From NCBI GenBank assembly GCA_947374865.1, contig CANCDR010000019.1:1-47078 (forward strand): DNA of 47,078 nt, read 5' to 3'. How positions within the stretch are numbered: the stretch's first letter is position 1; every line of letters starts with the position of its first letter. Positions 1 through 8,878 of the stretch are shown here, piece after piece. The notes beneath the pieces are model-generated. The model ran no database searches and was not told where the DNA came from. It was given only the letters and a program-made list of their open reading frames with translations. This DNA is from Oxalobacteraceae bacterium (GTDB lineage: Bacteria; Pseudomonadota; Gammaproteobacteria; Burkholderiales; Burkholderiaceae_D). Both the position numbers and the translations under genes were made by a program.

Positions 1-372
1 GGAGATTAAGAGTTCTTGCAGATTGACGCCCAGCTTTTGCGCGTAAATGACATCGAGCGCATGTTCGGCGTCGATAAAGGCGCAGACACCGCCCAGCTTT
101 TGCATTTCAGCGATGACTTGTAATGTCATGGTGGTCTTGCCTGACGACTCGGGGCCGTAGATTTCGACCACCCGGCCGCGCGGCAAGCCGCCTACGCCAA
201 GGGCAATGTCGAGCCCAAGGGAGCCGGTCGAGACGACCTGGATCTCTTCAGCGACGGCGCCATCGGCCATGCGCATGATGGAGCCTTTGCCGAATTGCTT
301 TTCAATTTGGGCCAGCGCCGCGACTAAGGCTTTCGCTTTGTCGGGGTTGGGTGCAGTTTTTTTATCGTCCAT
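1..372 (-). CDS. recA: RecA recombinase, N-terminal 124 residues (cut by window edge)
   Basis: RecA is the ATP-dependent DNA strand-exchange protein and the co-protease that triggers LexA cleavage in the SOS response. Reading leftward from the ATG at 370-372, the frame stays open for 124 codons to the window edge. The translation starts [14 protein letters not shown] and contains the conserved [10 protein letters not shown] segment (about residues 26-35) and the Walker A motif GPESSGKTT (residues 73-81). It then has the RecA-typical AEHALD segment. The C-terminal two thirds lie outside the window. The gene is divergent from the downstream response-regulator operon. A LexA box and promoter lie 70-100 bp upstream, which fits SOS control. 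The identification is secure. Confidence 0.97.
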   Translation of the reverse strand, partial: MDDKKTAPNPDKAKALVAALAQIEKQFGKGSIMRMADGAVAEEIQVVSTGSLGLDIALGVGGLPRGRVVEIYGPESSGKTTMTLQVIAEMQKLGGVCAFIDAEHALDVIYAQKLGVNLQELLIS

Positions 373-443
373 GGATTCGTCTTTCGGCAAAAAAAAGGAA
401 GGAGCGGTACATCATTTTGCAGCAATTTCTGGGTACAGGACGT

Positions 444-472
444 ACTGTATAAAAAAACAGTGCTTTTTGCAA
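444..472 (-). promoter_or_regulatory. recA sigma-70 promoter
   Basis: On the minus strand a -35 element TTGCAA (467-472) is followed after 17 bp by a -10-like TACAGT (444-449), about 72 bp before the recA start. The LexA box at 445-460 covers the -10 element, so bound repressor would block RNA polymerase. The boxes are imperfect, but their position and the overlap with the operator support the call. Confidence 0.65.
445..460. promoter_or_regulatory. LexA-binding SOS box upstream of recA
   Basis: The 16-mer CTGTATAAAAAAACAG fits the proteobacterial LexA consensus CTGT-N8-ACAG exactly, with an A/T-only centre. It lies 73 bp upstream of the recA start and overlaps the inferred -10 box, the usual arrangement for an SOS-repressed gene. 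Confidence 0.88.
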
Positions 473-613
473 GCACCAATTTTATGTTCGCGCAAAATGG
501 CGACATTGATATGTCAAAATGACAATGGTAGGCATTCACCAATGCGACCTGCCTTGGCAGTACTTGTGAAAAGCAATAGACTAGGCCCATCCATTCCCTT
601 TGATAAGCCACCC

Positions 614-1309
614 ATGCGCATACTGCTCGCCGAAGATGATAGTGTTTTGGCTGATGGCTTGACCCGTTCCTTGCGCCAGTCTGGCTATGCGATCGATTGC
701 GTCAAAAACGGGCAGGATGCCGATCTGGCATTGTCGACCCAGGATTTTGATCTGCTCATTCTCGATCTTGGTCTGCCCAAGTTATCCGGGCTGGAGGTCT
801 TGCGTCGCTTACGGGCGCGCAATTCGCATCTGCCGGTATTAATTCTGACGGCTGGCGATTCGGTGGAGCAGCGTGTTAAGGGGCTCGATCTCGGTGCCGA
901 CGATTTCATGGCCAAACCCTTTGCCCTGTCCGAACTGGAAGCGCGGGTGCGCGCCCTGACGCGCCGTGGTGCCGGTGGCGGACCAACAGTGATCAAGCAC
1001 GGCCCCCTGAGCTACGATCAGGTCGGTCGTATTGCTTACCTCAAGGAGCAGATGCTGGATTTGTCAGCGCGCGAATTGGGCTTGCTAGAGGTACTGCTGC
1101 AACGTACCGGCCGGCTGGTATCGAAGGAACAGCTAGTCGATCATTTGTGCGAATGGGGCGAGGAAGTCAGCAATAACGCCATTGAAGTCTATGTGCACCG
1201 CCTGCGCAAAAAAATTGAATCCGAAGGCGTGCGTATTGTGACTGTACGTGGCCTGGGCTACTGCCTGGAAAAAATTACCGAAGCCGTCCAGATCAGCGCC
1301 CCGCAATGA
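614..1309 (+). CDS. OmpR-family response regulator (QseB/TctD-like)
   Basis: This 231-residue transcription factor has an N-terminal receiver domain and a C-terminal winged helix. The receiver shows the acidic pocket (EDD, residues 7-9), the phospho-acceptor Asp51 in ILDLGLP, Thr79 and Lys101 in the MAKPF motif. The C-terminal half ends in the OmpR signature VSNNAIEVYVHRLRKK and VRGLGYCL. The open frame runs back to 206, but that part overlaps recA and its promoter. The ATG at 614 begins exactly at the conserved MRILLAEDD, so it is the chosen start. The stop overlaps the kinase start (ATGA), so the two are translationally coupled. The target is probably its own operon with the symporter (inference). 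Confidence 0.93.
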   Translation: MRILLAEDDSVLADGLTRSLRQSGYAIDCVKNGQDADLALSTQDFDLLILDLGLPKLSGLEVLRRLRARNSHLPVLILTAGDSVEQRVKGLDLGADDFMAKPFALSELEARVRALTRRGAGGGPTVIKHGPLSYDQVGRIAYLKEQMLDLSARELGLLEVLLQRTGRLVSKEQLVDHLCEWGEEVSNNAIEVYVHRLRKKIESEGVRIVTVRGLGYCLEKITEAVQISAPQ

Positions 1310-2904
1310 GCAACACAGATCCTGCCAAAGTAATACCGCGCGGGATGCCGGATACCGTGTCTGCGGTACAGACGCCAATGTCTGATCATCAAGATGATTT
1401 TGATGCTGAATTTTTAGATGAATTCATGGTCACGCAGGCGCCAGAAAAAGTACAGCGCTCGCTGTTTGGTGAAATTCTCGACTGGATGCTGGTGCCGCTC
1501 TTGCTGCTGTGGCCGATGAGTATTGCCGTCACCTATCTAGTGGCAAAATCGATCGCCAATGTGCCCTTCGACCGTGCTCTGGATGACCGCGTGACTGTCC
1601 TCGCGCAGCAGGTCAAGGAAGTCAACGGCAAGCTGGTCGGCCGATTGCCCGTTGCCGCGCGTGATATTTTGCGCGCGGATGATGTCGATAGCGTGTTCTA
1701 TCAGGTGATTGGTCCGGATAATGCGTTTATCGATGGCGACCGCGATATGCCGCCACCGTCGGAAGAAGAAAAGCCGCAGACCTGGACCATCTATTTTCGT
1801 GATGACCACATGCGCAGCACCGAAATTCGGGTCGCTTATACGTATGTCGATTTACGCTCGAACTCAGTGGTACCGGGCGAAGCCAATACACCGCAGCTGG
1901 CCTTGGTGCAGGTCGGCGAATCGCTCGATAAACGCGCGCAATTGGCGAACCAGATTATCAAGGGCGTGATCCTGCCCGAATTCATTATTCTGCCGATTGC
2001 CTTAGCGCTGGTGTGGTTTGCCTTAACGCGCGGTCTGTCACCCCTGTCGGAATTACAAAAACGCATTCGTGAACGGCGACCGGATGATTTAAGTCCGATC
2101 GAAACAGGTTTGATACCGGAAGAAATTTCACCGCTGGTACGCTCGATGAACGAGATGCTGGCCCGCTTATCGCAAACGATCCAGATGCAAAAACGCTTCA
2201 TCGCTGACGCCGCCCATCAGATGAAAACGCCGCTGGCCGGCATGCGTATGCAATCCGAACTAGCGCTGCGTCAGACCAACTCGGATGAAGTGCACCGTTC
2301 ACTTGAGCAGCTGGCGAAAAGTTCGCAGTCGGCGACCCATCTGGTGAATCAGCTGCTGTCTTTGGCGCGCGCAGAAAATCAGACGCCACTGATGCGCCCG
2401 TTTGTGTTGTTGGAGCTGGCTGAACTGGCGCGCAATGTGGTGCAAGACTTATTCCCGAGTGCCATTGCACGCGATATTGACATCGGCTTCGAGCAGCCCG
2501 GCCACCCTGTCATGGTGATCGGTAATCCCACCACGCTGCGCGAAATGTTGAGTAATCTGGTCGATAACGCGATTCGGTACACCCCGCCAGCGGGCACGGT
2601 GACGGTGCGGGTGCGGGCCGACCTGGAGGATGGCTATGCTTATCTGGAAGTCGAAGATACCGGTCCGGGTATCGTCGCAGCAGAACGGCAGCATGTGTTT
2701 GAACGTTTTTATCGCATCCTTGGCAGTCATGTTGAAGGTAGCGGACTCGGGCTGGCCATCGTGCGCGAGATCGCCTTGCAGCATGATGCGGTGGTCGATA
2801 TTTTCGATAATCCGCGTAGTAAGGATCCGCGCTTTTCCGGCTGTTTGCTGCGTGTGACCTTGACGATGCAATCACGTACCGCCTTCATTGAGGATATTGG
2901 CTGA
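1306..2904 (+). CDS. Sensor histidine kinase, two transmembrane helices
   Basis: This 532-residue inner-membrane sensor kinase is the partner of the preceding regulator. It has a hydrophilic N-terminal tail of about 57 residues and a first membrane helix at about 58-80. A periplasmic sensor region follows, of the kind found in TctE/QseC-type kinases. The second helix is at about 220-241, followed by a HAMP-like linker. The H-box is FIADAAHQMKTPLAGM with phospho-accepting His304. The ATPase part shows the N-box NLVDNAIRY, the G1 box DTGPGI and the G2 box GSGLGLAI. The long tail before helix 1 is unusual, and a later Met could be the real start. The ATGA overlap with the regulator favours 1306. 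The ligand is unknown; a carboxylate fits the linked transporter (inference). Confidence 0.92.
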   Translation: MSNTDPAKVIPRGMPDTVSAVQTPMSDHQDDFDAEFLDEFMVTQAPEKVQRSLFGEILDWMLVPLLLLWPMSIAVTYLVAKSIANVPFDRALDDRVTVLAQQVKEVNGKLVGRLPVAARDILRADDVDSVFYQVIGPDNAFIDGDRDMPPPSEEEKPQTWTIYFRDDHMRSTEIRVAYTYVDLRSNSVVPGEANTPQLALVQVGESLDKRAQLANQIIKGVILPEFIILPIALALVWFALTRGLSPLSELQKRIRERRPDDLSPIETGLIPEEISPLVRSMNEMLARLSQTIQMQKRFIADAAHQMKTPLAGMRMQSELALRQTNSDEVHRSLEQLAKSSQSATHLVNQLLSLARAENQTPLMRPFVLLELAELARNVVQDLFPSAIARDIDIGFEQPGHPVMVIGNPTTLREMLSNLVDNAIRYTPPAGTVTVRVRADLEDGYAYLEVEDTGPGIVAAERQHVFERFYRILGSHVEGSGLGLAIVREIALQHDAVVDIFDNPRSKDPRFSGCLLRVTLTMQSRTAFIEDIG

Positions 2905-2905
2905 G

Positions 2906-3220
2906 ATGCCTGACACAACATCCTCCTCTGCTGAACAGATACGTGCACAGCATTTAAGAATTGTGCAGTTAAAAGCTGATTACTGGTATCAGGTACGCCG
3001 CCTGACTTGGCACTGTCTGCTGGCATGGTTTTGCCCCACCTTCCTGCTGATTTTTTTCGCCCGCGAATTATCGACGCTGCGCTTATTCGGCTGGCCGCTG
3101 TCGTTTTATATGGCGGCACAGGGACTGATCATCATGTATGTGCTGATCGTCGCTTATTACGTCATCGCCATGCGCGAATACGACAAAATACTCAAGGGAG
3201 TGCATGCCGATGGCACATAA
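2906..3220 (+). CDS. DUF4212 small subunit of sodium/solute symporter
   Basis: This is a 104-residue membrane protein with two hydrophobic helices (about residues 33-52 and 65-87), separated by the conserved RLFGWPLSFYMAAQG segment. The pattern matches the DUF4212 'putative solute:sodium symporter small subunit' family, which is found directly before VC_2705-type symporters. The ATG at 2906 lies one base after the kinase stop. An in-frame upstream start at 2888 would overlap the kinase. Its 3' end overlaps the start of the large symporter gene, which implies a two-protein transporter. The exact role of the small subunit is not known. Confidence 0.85.
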   Translation: MPDTTSSSAEQIRAQHLRIVQLKADYWYQVRRLTWHCLLAWFCPTFLLIFFARELSTLRLFGWPLSFYMAAQGLIIMYVLIVAYYVIAMREYDKILKGVHADGT

Positions 3221-5246
3221 GTCCTTTGCCGACCGGCTCACGCGTTACTACATCTGGTATACCGCCGGGTTTTTCCTATTCCTGGTCGCGCTCGCCATCC
3301 TTGAAGAAGAGGGGGTGCCGCGTGGCTGGATCGGTTACCTGTTCATGTTTGCCACCATCGTTCTGTACGCCGGCATTGGCGTTATCAGTCGCACTTCCGA
3401 TGTGTCGGAATACTATGTTGCTGGTCGCCGTGTGCCGGCGTTTTTTAATGGTATGGCGACCGCCGCCGACTGGATGTCAGCGGCCAGTTTTCTCAGCTTG
3501 GCTGGCGGGATGTACCTCATGGGCTTTGATGGACTGGCCTACATCGTCGGCTGGACAGGGGGCTTTTGCCTGGTGGCGCTGTTGGTCGCACCCTATCTGC
3601 GCAAATTCGGTCAGTACACGATTCCGGATTTTTTAGCGGCCCGCTACCAGGGACGCAATAAAGGGGAAGTGATACGCGTGTTTGCCGTCATCGCCACCGT
3701 CATTGTGTCGTTCACGTATGTGGTGGCACAAATTTATGGCGTTGGTCTGATCACCTCGCGCTTTACCGGCGTCGATTTTTCGGTCGGGATTTTTCTCGGA
3801 CTCGCCAGTATTTTAGTCTGTTCTTTTTTGGGCGGCATGCGCGCCATTACCTGGACCCAGGTCGCGCAATACATCATTTTGCTGATCGCTTACATGATTC
3901 CGGTGATGTGGCTGTCGGTCAAACATACCAATGTGCCGGTGCCGCAAATTGCCTATGGATCTGCGCTGGCCAAAGTCGGTGAACGCGAAAAAGAACTGAT
4001 GCAGGATCCGCGTGAGCAGCAAGTTCGCGCTGTCTTCGCCCAGCGCGCCGCGCAAGACCAGGCGCGCATCGACGCCCTGCCTGCCAGCTGGGAAAAAGGT
4101 CGCTTGGAAGCCCTGCGCCTGGTCGAAAAACGCAAGTCAGGGAATGCCTCTCTGCTCGATATCAAGGCCGCTTCACGCGCGCTGGCGGCGTATCCCAAAA
4201 ACGTTGATGAAGCGCGACAAAAATGGCTCGAATCCAAAACCGCCAATCTGGCGCGCGCCGCACCCGTGACGCCGCATGCCCAGCCCTTCCCCGGCAAGGA
4301 CAAAGAGAGCGCCGACAATAAGCGCAATAACTTTATCGCCCTGATGTTTTGTCTGATGATGGGCACGGCCGCCCTGCCGCATATTTTGGTGCGCTACTAC
4401 ACCACCCCTTCGGTGCAGGAGACGCGCAGCTCGGTTTTCTGGACCCTGTTTTTTGTCATGCTGCTGTATGTGACGATCCCTGCGCTGGCGGTACTGGTGA
4501 AGTACGATATTTTTACTACCTTGGTCGGCAGCGATTTTTCGCATCTGCCATCCTGGGTGTCTTACTGGGCCAGTATCGACAAGGAAAATCCGCTGGTGAG
4601 CATCACCGACATCAATCATGATGGCGTGGTGCAGTTAGCCGAGATCGTACTCGATGGCGATATCGTTATGCTGGCCACGCCCGAGATCGCCGGCCTGCCC
4701 TACGTCGTCTCGGGCTTGGTGGCCGCTGGCGGACTGGCGGCGGCCTTATCTACAGCGGACGGATTACTGCTGACGATTTCCAACGCCTTCTCACATGATA
4801 TTTATTACAAGATCATTAATCCGCAGGCCTCGACCCAAAAACGGGTAACGATCTCGAAACTTCTGCTGCTGGTGGTGGCGATGGTGGCGGCCTATGCGGC
4901 CTCACTGAAACCCGGTGATATTTTATCGATGGTGGCGGCGACGTTTTCGCTGGCGGCTTCGGCGCTTTTTCCCGCACTATTTTTGGGCATATTCTGGAAA
5001 AGAGCGAACCAAAAAGGTGCGCTAGCTGGCATGTTCACCGGGTTTGCCGTCTGTATTTACTACATGTTGCATGCCAATCCGCAGCTGGGCGGGGCGGTCG
5101 CCAATCAATGGTTCAATATTGCGCCGATCTCGGCCGGCGTCTTTGGTGTACCAGCAGGTATTTTTGCCATCGTCCTGGTCAGTCTGCTCACGCAGGCGCC
5201 CGATGCCCGAAACGATGCACGGGTTGACCACTGGCGTGCACCCTGA
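3210..5246 (+). CDS. Sodium:solute symporter, VC_2705/ActP-like
   Basis: This 678-residue inner-membrane transporter of the SSS family probably takes up acetate or another small carboxylate with Na+ (substrate inferred from ActP-like relatives). The N-terminal helices carry the family segments YYVAGRRVPAFFNGMATAAD and GWTGGF. A hydrophilic stretch of about 120 residues (roughly 255-375) interrupts the helices, and a second soluble loop contains an EF-hand-like sequence, DINHDGVVQLAE (about 467-478). The conserved ALSTADGLLLTISNAFSHD follows. The ATG at 3210 is preferred to the one at 3204 because AGGGAG at 3195-3200 is then 9 bp away rather than 3. The gene overlaps the DUF4212 gene by 11 bp and closes the operon begun by the two-component genes. 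Confidence 0.9.
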   Translation: MAHKSFADRLTRYYIWYTAGFFLFLVALAILEEEGVPRGWIGYLFMFATIVLYAGIGVISRTSDVSEYYVAGRRVPAFFNGMATAADWMSAASFLSLAGGMYLMGFDGLAYIVGWTGGFCLVALLVAPYLRKFGQYTIPDFLAARYQGRNKGEVIRVFAVIATVIVSFTYVVAQIYGVGLITSRFTGVDFSVGIFLGLASILVCSFLGGMRAITWTQVAQYIILLIAYMIPVMWLSVKHTNVPVPQIAYGSALAKVGEREKELMQDPREQQVRAVFAQRAAQDQARIDALPASWEKGRLEALRLVEKRKSGNASLLDIKAASRALAAYPKNVDEARQKWLESKTANLARAAPVTPHAQPFPGKDKESADNKRNNFIALMFCLMMGTAALPHILVRYYTTPSVQETRSSVFWTLFFVMLLYVTIPALAVLVKYDIFTTLVGSDFSHLPSWVSYWASIDKENPLVSITDINHDGVVQLAEIVLDGDIVMLATPEIAGLPYVVSGLVAAGGLAAALSTADGLLLTISNAFSHDIYYKIINPQASTQKRVTISKLLLLVVAMVAAYAASLKPGDILSMVAATFSLAASALFPALFLGIFWKRANQKGALAGMFTGFAVCIYYMLHANPQLGGAVANQWFNIAPISAGVFGVPAGIFAIVLVSLLTQAPDARNDARVDHWRAP

Positions 5247-5336
5247 TTGCGCACCTCAGTGACCATCCGCCTGACCGGGCATGTTTCTTGATAGGGTCTA
5301 TTTGAACCTACTTCAAAAAAACCAGAAAAGCTGCCT

Positions 5337-6752
5337 ATGCCCTCCTTTTTCGACGAGATGCACACCAACGATCCGGCTGTGGTGCGGCCGCATTACCGTA
5401 AATTTGCAGCCTGGTTAGAGAGCCAGTCGGCCGATACGATCACCCGCAAACGGGTGGAAGCCGATCTGATTTTTCGCCGAGTCGGGATTACCTTTGCGGT
5501 CTACGGCAACGACGCTGGTACCGAACGCCTGATTCCCTTTGATCTGATTCCGCGCATTATCCCGGCCCAGGAATGGCAAAAACTCGAACTCGGCTTAGCC
5601 CAGCGCGTGAAGGCGCTGAATATGTTTTTGCACGATATCTATCACGAACAAAACATCATTCAGGCCGGCGTTATTCCCGCCGAACAGATTTTTAATAATG
5701 CCCAGTTCCGTCCTGAGATGGTAGGCGTGAGCGTGGCGTCCGACATTTATGCACACATTGCCGGTGTCGATATTGTGCGGGCCGGCAAAGGCGAATTCTA
5801 CGTACTCGAAGATAATCTGCGCGTGCCTTCCGGTGTCTCGTATATGCTGGAAAACCGCAAGATGATGATGCGACTTTTTCCCGAGCTTTTTTCGCGCAAC
5901 AAGGTCGCGCCGGTGGCCCATTATCCCGACCTGCTGCTGGAAAATTTACGCTCGGTCGCGCCGCAAGGCGTGGACGATCCGACCGTCGTCGTCATGACGC
6001 CGGGGATGTATAACTCAGCCTATTTTGAGCATGCCTTTCTGGCCCAGCAAATGGGCATTGAATTAGTCGAAGGCAAGGACTTGTTCGTCAACGACAAACT
6101 GGTCTACATGCGCACCACGCGCGGACCGAAACGGGTCGATGTGATCTACCGCCGCATCGATGACGACTTCCTCGATCCGCGCGCCTTCCGCGCCGATTCT
6201 TCACTGGGCGTGCCGGGACTGCTGGAAGCCTACCGCGCTGGTCGCGTCACTTTGGCCAATGCCATCGGCACCGGTGTGGCGGACGATAAATCGATTTATC
6301 CGTTTGTGCCGGAGATGGTGCGTTTCTATTTATCCGAAGAGCCGATCCTCAATAATGTGCCCACCTACCAGTGCCGCAAACCGGCCGATCTGGCCTATAC
6401 GCTGGAGCATCTGGCCGAGCTGGTGGTCAAGGAAGTGCACGGCGCCGGCGGCTACGGCATGCTGGTCGGACCTGCCGCCAGCAAGGCGGAAATCGAAGAC
6501 TTCCGCCAACGCCTGATCGCTCGACCAGACGGCTATATTTCGCAGCCCACGCTGGCCTTGTCGGCCTGCCCGACCTATGTCGAGTCCGGCATCGCGCCGC
6601 GCCATATCGACCTGCGGCCGTTTGTCTTGTCCGGTAAGTCGGTAACGATGGTGCCGGGCGGGCTCACACGAGTCGCCCTCAAGGAGGGCTCCCTGGTGGT
6701 GAATTCCTCTCAGGGCGGCGGCACGAAAGATACTTGGATACTGGAGAAATAA
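5337..6752 (+). CDS. Circularly permuted type 2 ATP-grasp protein
   Basis: This 471-residue protein matches the circularly permuted ATP-grasp family (formerly DUF404/DUF407). Recognisable segments are YGNDAGTERLIPFDLIPR near the N-terminus, GKGEFYVLEDNLRVPSGVSY in the middle, and VHGAGGYGML followed by SACPTY and LRPFVLSG near the C-terminus. The family is predicted to be a carboxylate-amine ligase, probably making amide bonds on a peptide-like substrate; the substrate is unknown. The alpha-E gene starts one base after its stop, a near-universal pairing. The upstream gap of 90 bp holds no obvious promoter. Confidence 0.88.
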   Translation: MPSFFDEMHTNDPAVVRPHYRKFAAWLESQSADTITRKRVEADLIFRRVGITFAVYGNDAGTERLIPFDLIPRIIPAQEWQKLELGLAQRVKALNMFLHDIYHEQNIIQAGVIPAEQIFNNAQFRPEMVGVSVASDIYAHIAGVDIVRAGKGEFYVLEDNLRVPSGVSYMLENRKMMMRLFPELFSRNKVAPVAHYPDLLLENLRSVAPQGVDDPTVVVMTPGMYNSAYFEHAFLAQQMGIELVEGKDLFVNDKLVYMRTTRGPKRVDVIYRRIDDDFLDPRAFRADSSLGVPGLLEAYRAGRVTLANAIGTGVADDKSIYPFVPEMVRFYLSEEPILNNVPTYQCRKPADLAYTLEHLAELVVKEVHGAGGYGMLVGPAASKAEIEDFRQRLIARPDGYISQPTLALSACPTYVESGIAPRHIDLRPFVLSGKSVTMVPGGLTRVALKEGSLVVNSSQGGGTKDTWILEK

Positions 6753-6753
6753 T

Positions 6754-7725
6754 ATGCTGAGCCGCACCGCTGATCATTTATTCTGGATGGCCCGCTACAC
6801 CGAGCGCGCCGAAAATCTGGCCCGTATGCTGGACGTAACGGTACAAACCGCCCTGCTGCCGCAATCCGTGGCCAGCGCCAAGGAAAGCTGGCGTGCCGTC
6901 CTAGGTATTTCTGAACTTGAAAAACTCTTCGATACCAAACACGCTGCCGTCACCCCCGAGTCGGTGCTCGACTTCATGGTGCGCGATCCGGACAATCCTT
7001 CGTCGATCGTGGCCTGTCTGACAGCGGCGCGTGAAAACGCCCGTGCCGTGCGCGGCGCACTGACTACGGAAGTATGGGAAACCAATAATACGACCTGGCT
7101 GGAGATGGCGCATCAGCTCAAGGACGGCATGCTGGAAAACGATCCAAGCGCTTTTTTTGAATGGGTCAAGCACCGCTCACATTTATCGCGCGGCGTGACG
7201 ATTGGCACCATGCTCAAGGACGAGGCGTTTTACTTTATCCGCCTGGGTACCTTTCTTGAACGGGCTGACAATACGGCGCGTATTTTGGACGTCAAATTCC
7301 ATACACCGCAGGATGCGACGGGTGACAAACGCGCGCTGCGCAAAATCGATCAGGACGCGCAGCTCGATTTTTATTATTGGGCGGCGGTGCTGCGTTCAGT
7401 CTCCGGCTTTGAGATCTATCGCAAGGTGTACCGCGACGTGATCACCCCCGACCGGGTAGCCGAACTGCTCATGCTGCGCGCCGACATGCCGCGTTCGCTG
7501 CTGGCCTGTATGGAAGAAGTGGTCATGATTCTGGGGAAAGTGCGCAATGATATGTCAGACCAGACCGAACGCTTAGCCGGCAAACTGCACGCCGATTTAC
7601 GCTTCGTACGCATCGACGAAGTACTCAGCGCCGGCTTGCACGACTATCTGAGTACTTTCCTCGAACGGGTCTACGAAATCGGCAACAGTGTGAGCCATGA
7701 TTTTCTGTTGCCTTCGGCGGCGTGA
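6754..7725 (+). CDS. Alpha-E domain protein (DUF403), ATP-grasp partner
   Basis: This is a 323-residue, largely helical protein of the alpha-E family. The diagnostic N-terminus MLSRTADHLFWMARYTERAE is clear, as is the central FLERADNTARILDVK segment. Its biochemical function is not established. It is almost always encoded next to a circularly permuted ATP-grasp ligase, here one base away, so the two probably act together. In many genomes a transglutaminase-like and a proteasome-type protease gene follow. Here the next gene is the convergent purM only 7 bp away, so this copy of the system is reduced to two genes, or the rest is elsewhere. Confidence 0.88.
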   Translation: MLSRTADHLFWMARYTERAENLARMLDVTVQTALLPQSVASAKESWRAVLGISELEKLFDTKHAAVTPESVLDFMVRDPDNPSSIVACLTAARENARAVRGALTTEVWETNNTTWLEMAHQLKDGMLENDPSAFFEWVKHRSHLSRGVTIGTMLKDEAFYFIRLGTFLERADNTARILDVKFHTPQDATGDKRALRKIDQDAQLDFYYWAAVLRSVSGFEIYRKVYRDVITPDRVAELLMLRADMPRSLLACMEEVVMILGKVRNDMSDQTERLAGKLHADLRFVRIDEVLSAGLHDYLSTFLERVYEIGNSVSHDFLLPSAA

Positions 7726-7732
7726 GATTTAA

Positions 7733-8776
7733 TTAAACAACGATCGTCTGCGCTTCACCTTCAGCACGCGCGCGGATTTCGCCGATTTGGGTGACTGTTT
7801 CACCTGCGGCGGTGAGCATGGCGATCGCGGCGGCGGCGTTTTCGGGAGCGAGGATGACGGTCATGCCGATGCCGCAGTTAAAGACGCGGTGCATCTCGGC
7901 GTCGGCGACACCACCGTGTTCTTGCAGCCAGACGAAGAGTGGCGGCATGGTCCAGGCGTCGCTGTGTAGCACGGCAGTCAGCTCGGGCTGCAGAACGCGC
8001 GGGACATTTTCGACTAAACCACCGCCGGTGATGTGGACCATGCCCTTGACTTCCATTGCCGCCATCAAGGCCAGCAGTGGTTTGACGTAAATGCGCGTGG
8101 GTGCCATCAATACATCTTGTAAGGGGCGGCCATGGAAATCGGCGTTCAGGTCAGGCTGGGCGACTTCAATGATCTTGCGCACCAGCGAAAAGCCATTCGA
8201 ATGAATGCCTGATGAGGCCAGTCCCAGCACCACATCGCCCGGTCTGATTTTCGTGCCGTCAATGATATTGCATTTGTCGACTGCGCCGACCGCAAAGCCG
8301 GCCAGATCGTATTCACCGGCCGGGTACATGCTCGGCATCTCGGCCGTTTCGCCGCCGATCAGCGCGCAGCCGGCCTGCTCACAGCCTTGCGCAATGCCCT
8401 TGATGACGTCGGTGGCGATCGCTACATCAAGTTTGCCGCAGGCGAAATAATCGAGAAAAAACAGCGGTTCGGCGCCTTGTACCAGAATGTCGTTGACGCT
8501 CATGGCGACCAGATCGATGCCGACCGTGTCATGCCGATTGAGATGAAACGCGAGCTTGAGTTTGGTGCCGACACCATCGGTACCGGAGACTAAGACCGGT
8601 TCCTTGAACTTTTTGCTGACTTCAAACAGGGCACCAAAACCGCCGATGCCACCCATGACGCCTTCGCGCATGGTACGTTTGGCAAACGGCTTGATGGCTT
8701 CAACGAGCGCATCACCGGCATCGATATCGACACCGGCATCGCGGTAAGAAAGGGAAACTTTGGGAGAGATGCTCAT
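7733..8776 (-). CDS. purM: Phosphoribosylformylglycinamidine cyclo-ligase (AIR synthetase)
   Basis: PurM closes the imidazole ring to give aminoimidazole ribonucleotide in purine synthesis (ATP-dependent, cytosolic). The 347-residue product has the N-terminal [16 protein letters not shown], the nucleotide-binding [33 protein letters not shown], and [14 protein letters not shown], all diagnostic. Its length is close to the usual 345. The open frame extends upstream to 8911, but the family N-terminus ([15 protein letters not shown]) starts at 8776. The region before this ATG is C-rich, with no clear ribosome-binding site. The gene is divergent from the permease gene at 8879 and convergent with the alpha-E gene. 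Confidence 0.96.
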   Translation of the reverse strand: MSISPKVSLSYRDAGVDIDAGDALVEAIKPFAKRTMREGVMGGIGGFGALFEVSKKFKEPVLVSGTDGVGTKLKLAFHLNRHDTVGIDLVAMSVNDILVQGAEPLFFLDYFACGKLDVAIATDVIKGIAQGCEQAGCALIGGETAEMPSMYPAGEYDLAGFAVGAVDKCNIIDGTKIRPGDVVLGLASSGIHSNGFSLVRKIIEVAQPDLNADFHGRPLQDVLMAPTRIYVKPLLALMAAMEVKGMVHITGGGLVENVPRVLQPELTAVLHSDAWTMPPLFVWLQEHGGVADAEMHRVFNCGIGMTVILAPENAAAAIAMLTAAGETVTQIGEIRARAEGEAQTIVV

Positions 8777-8878
8777 GGGGTTTTTGGCTGCGGAGGCGGT
8801 AAAATGGGTGTGAACACACAAACTGTGCGGTCTTGAACATCCGCATTTTATCAAATTGGACCCCCGGACTCCTAATTC

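Noticed and set aside
206..613. N-terminal extension of the response-regulator frame
   Set aside because: It overlaps recA and its promoter, and the receiver domain begins exactly at the ATG at 614.
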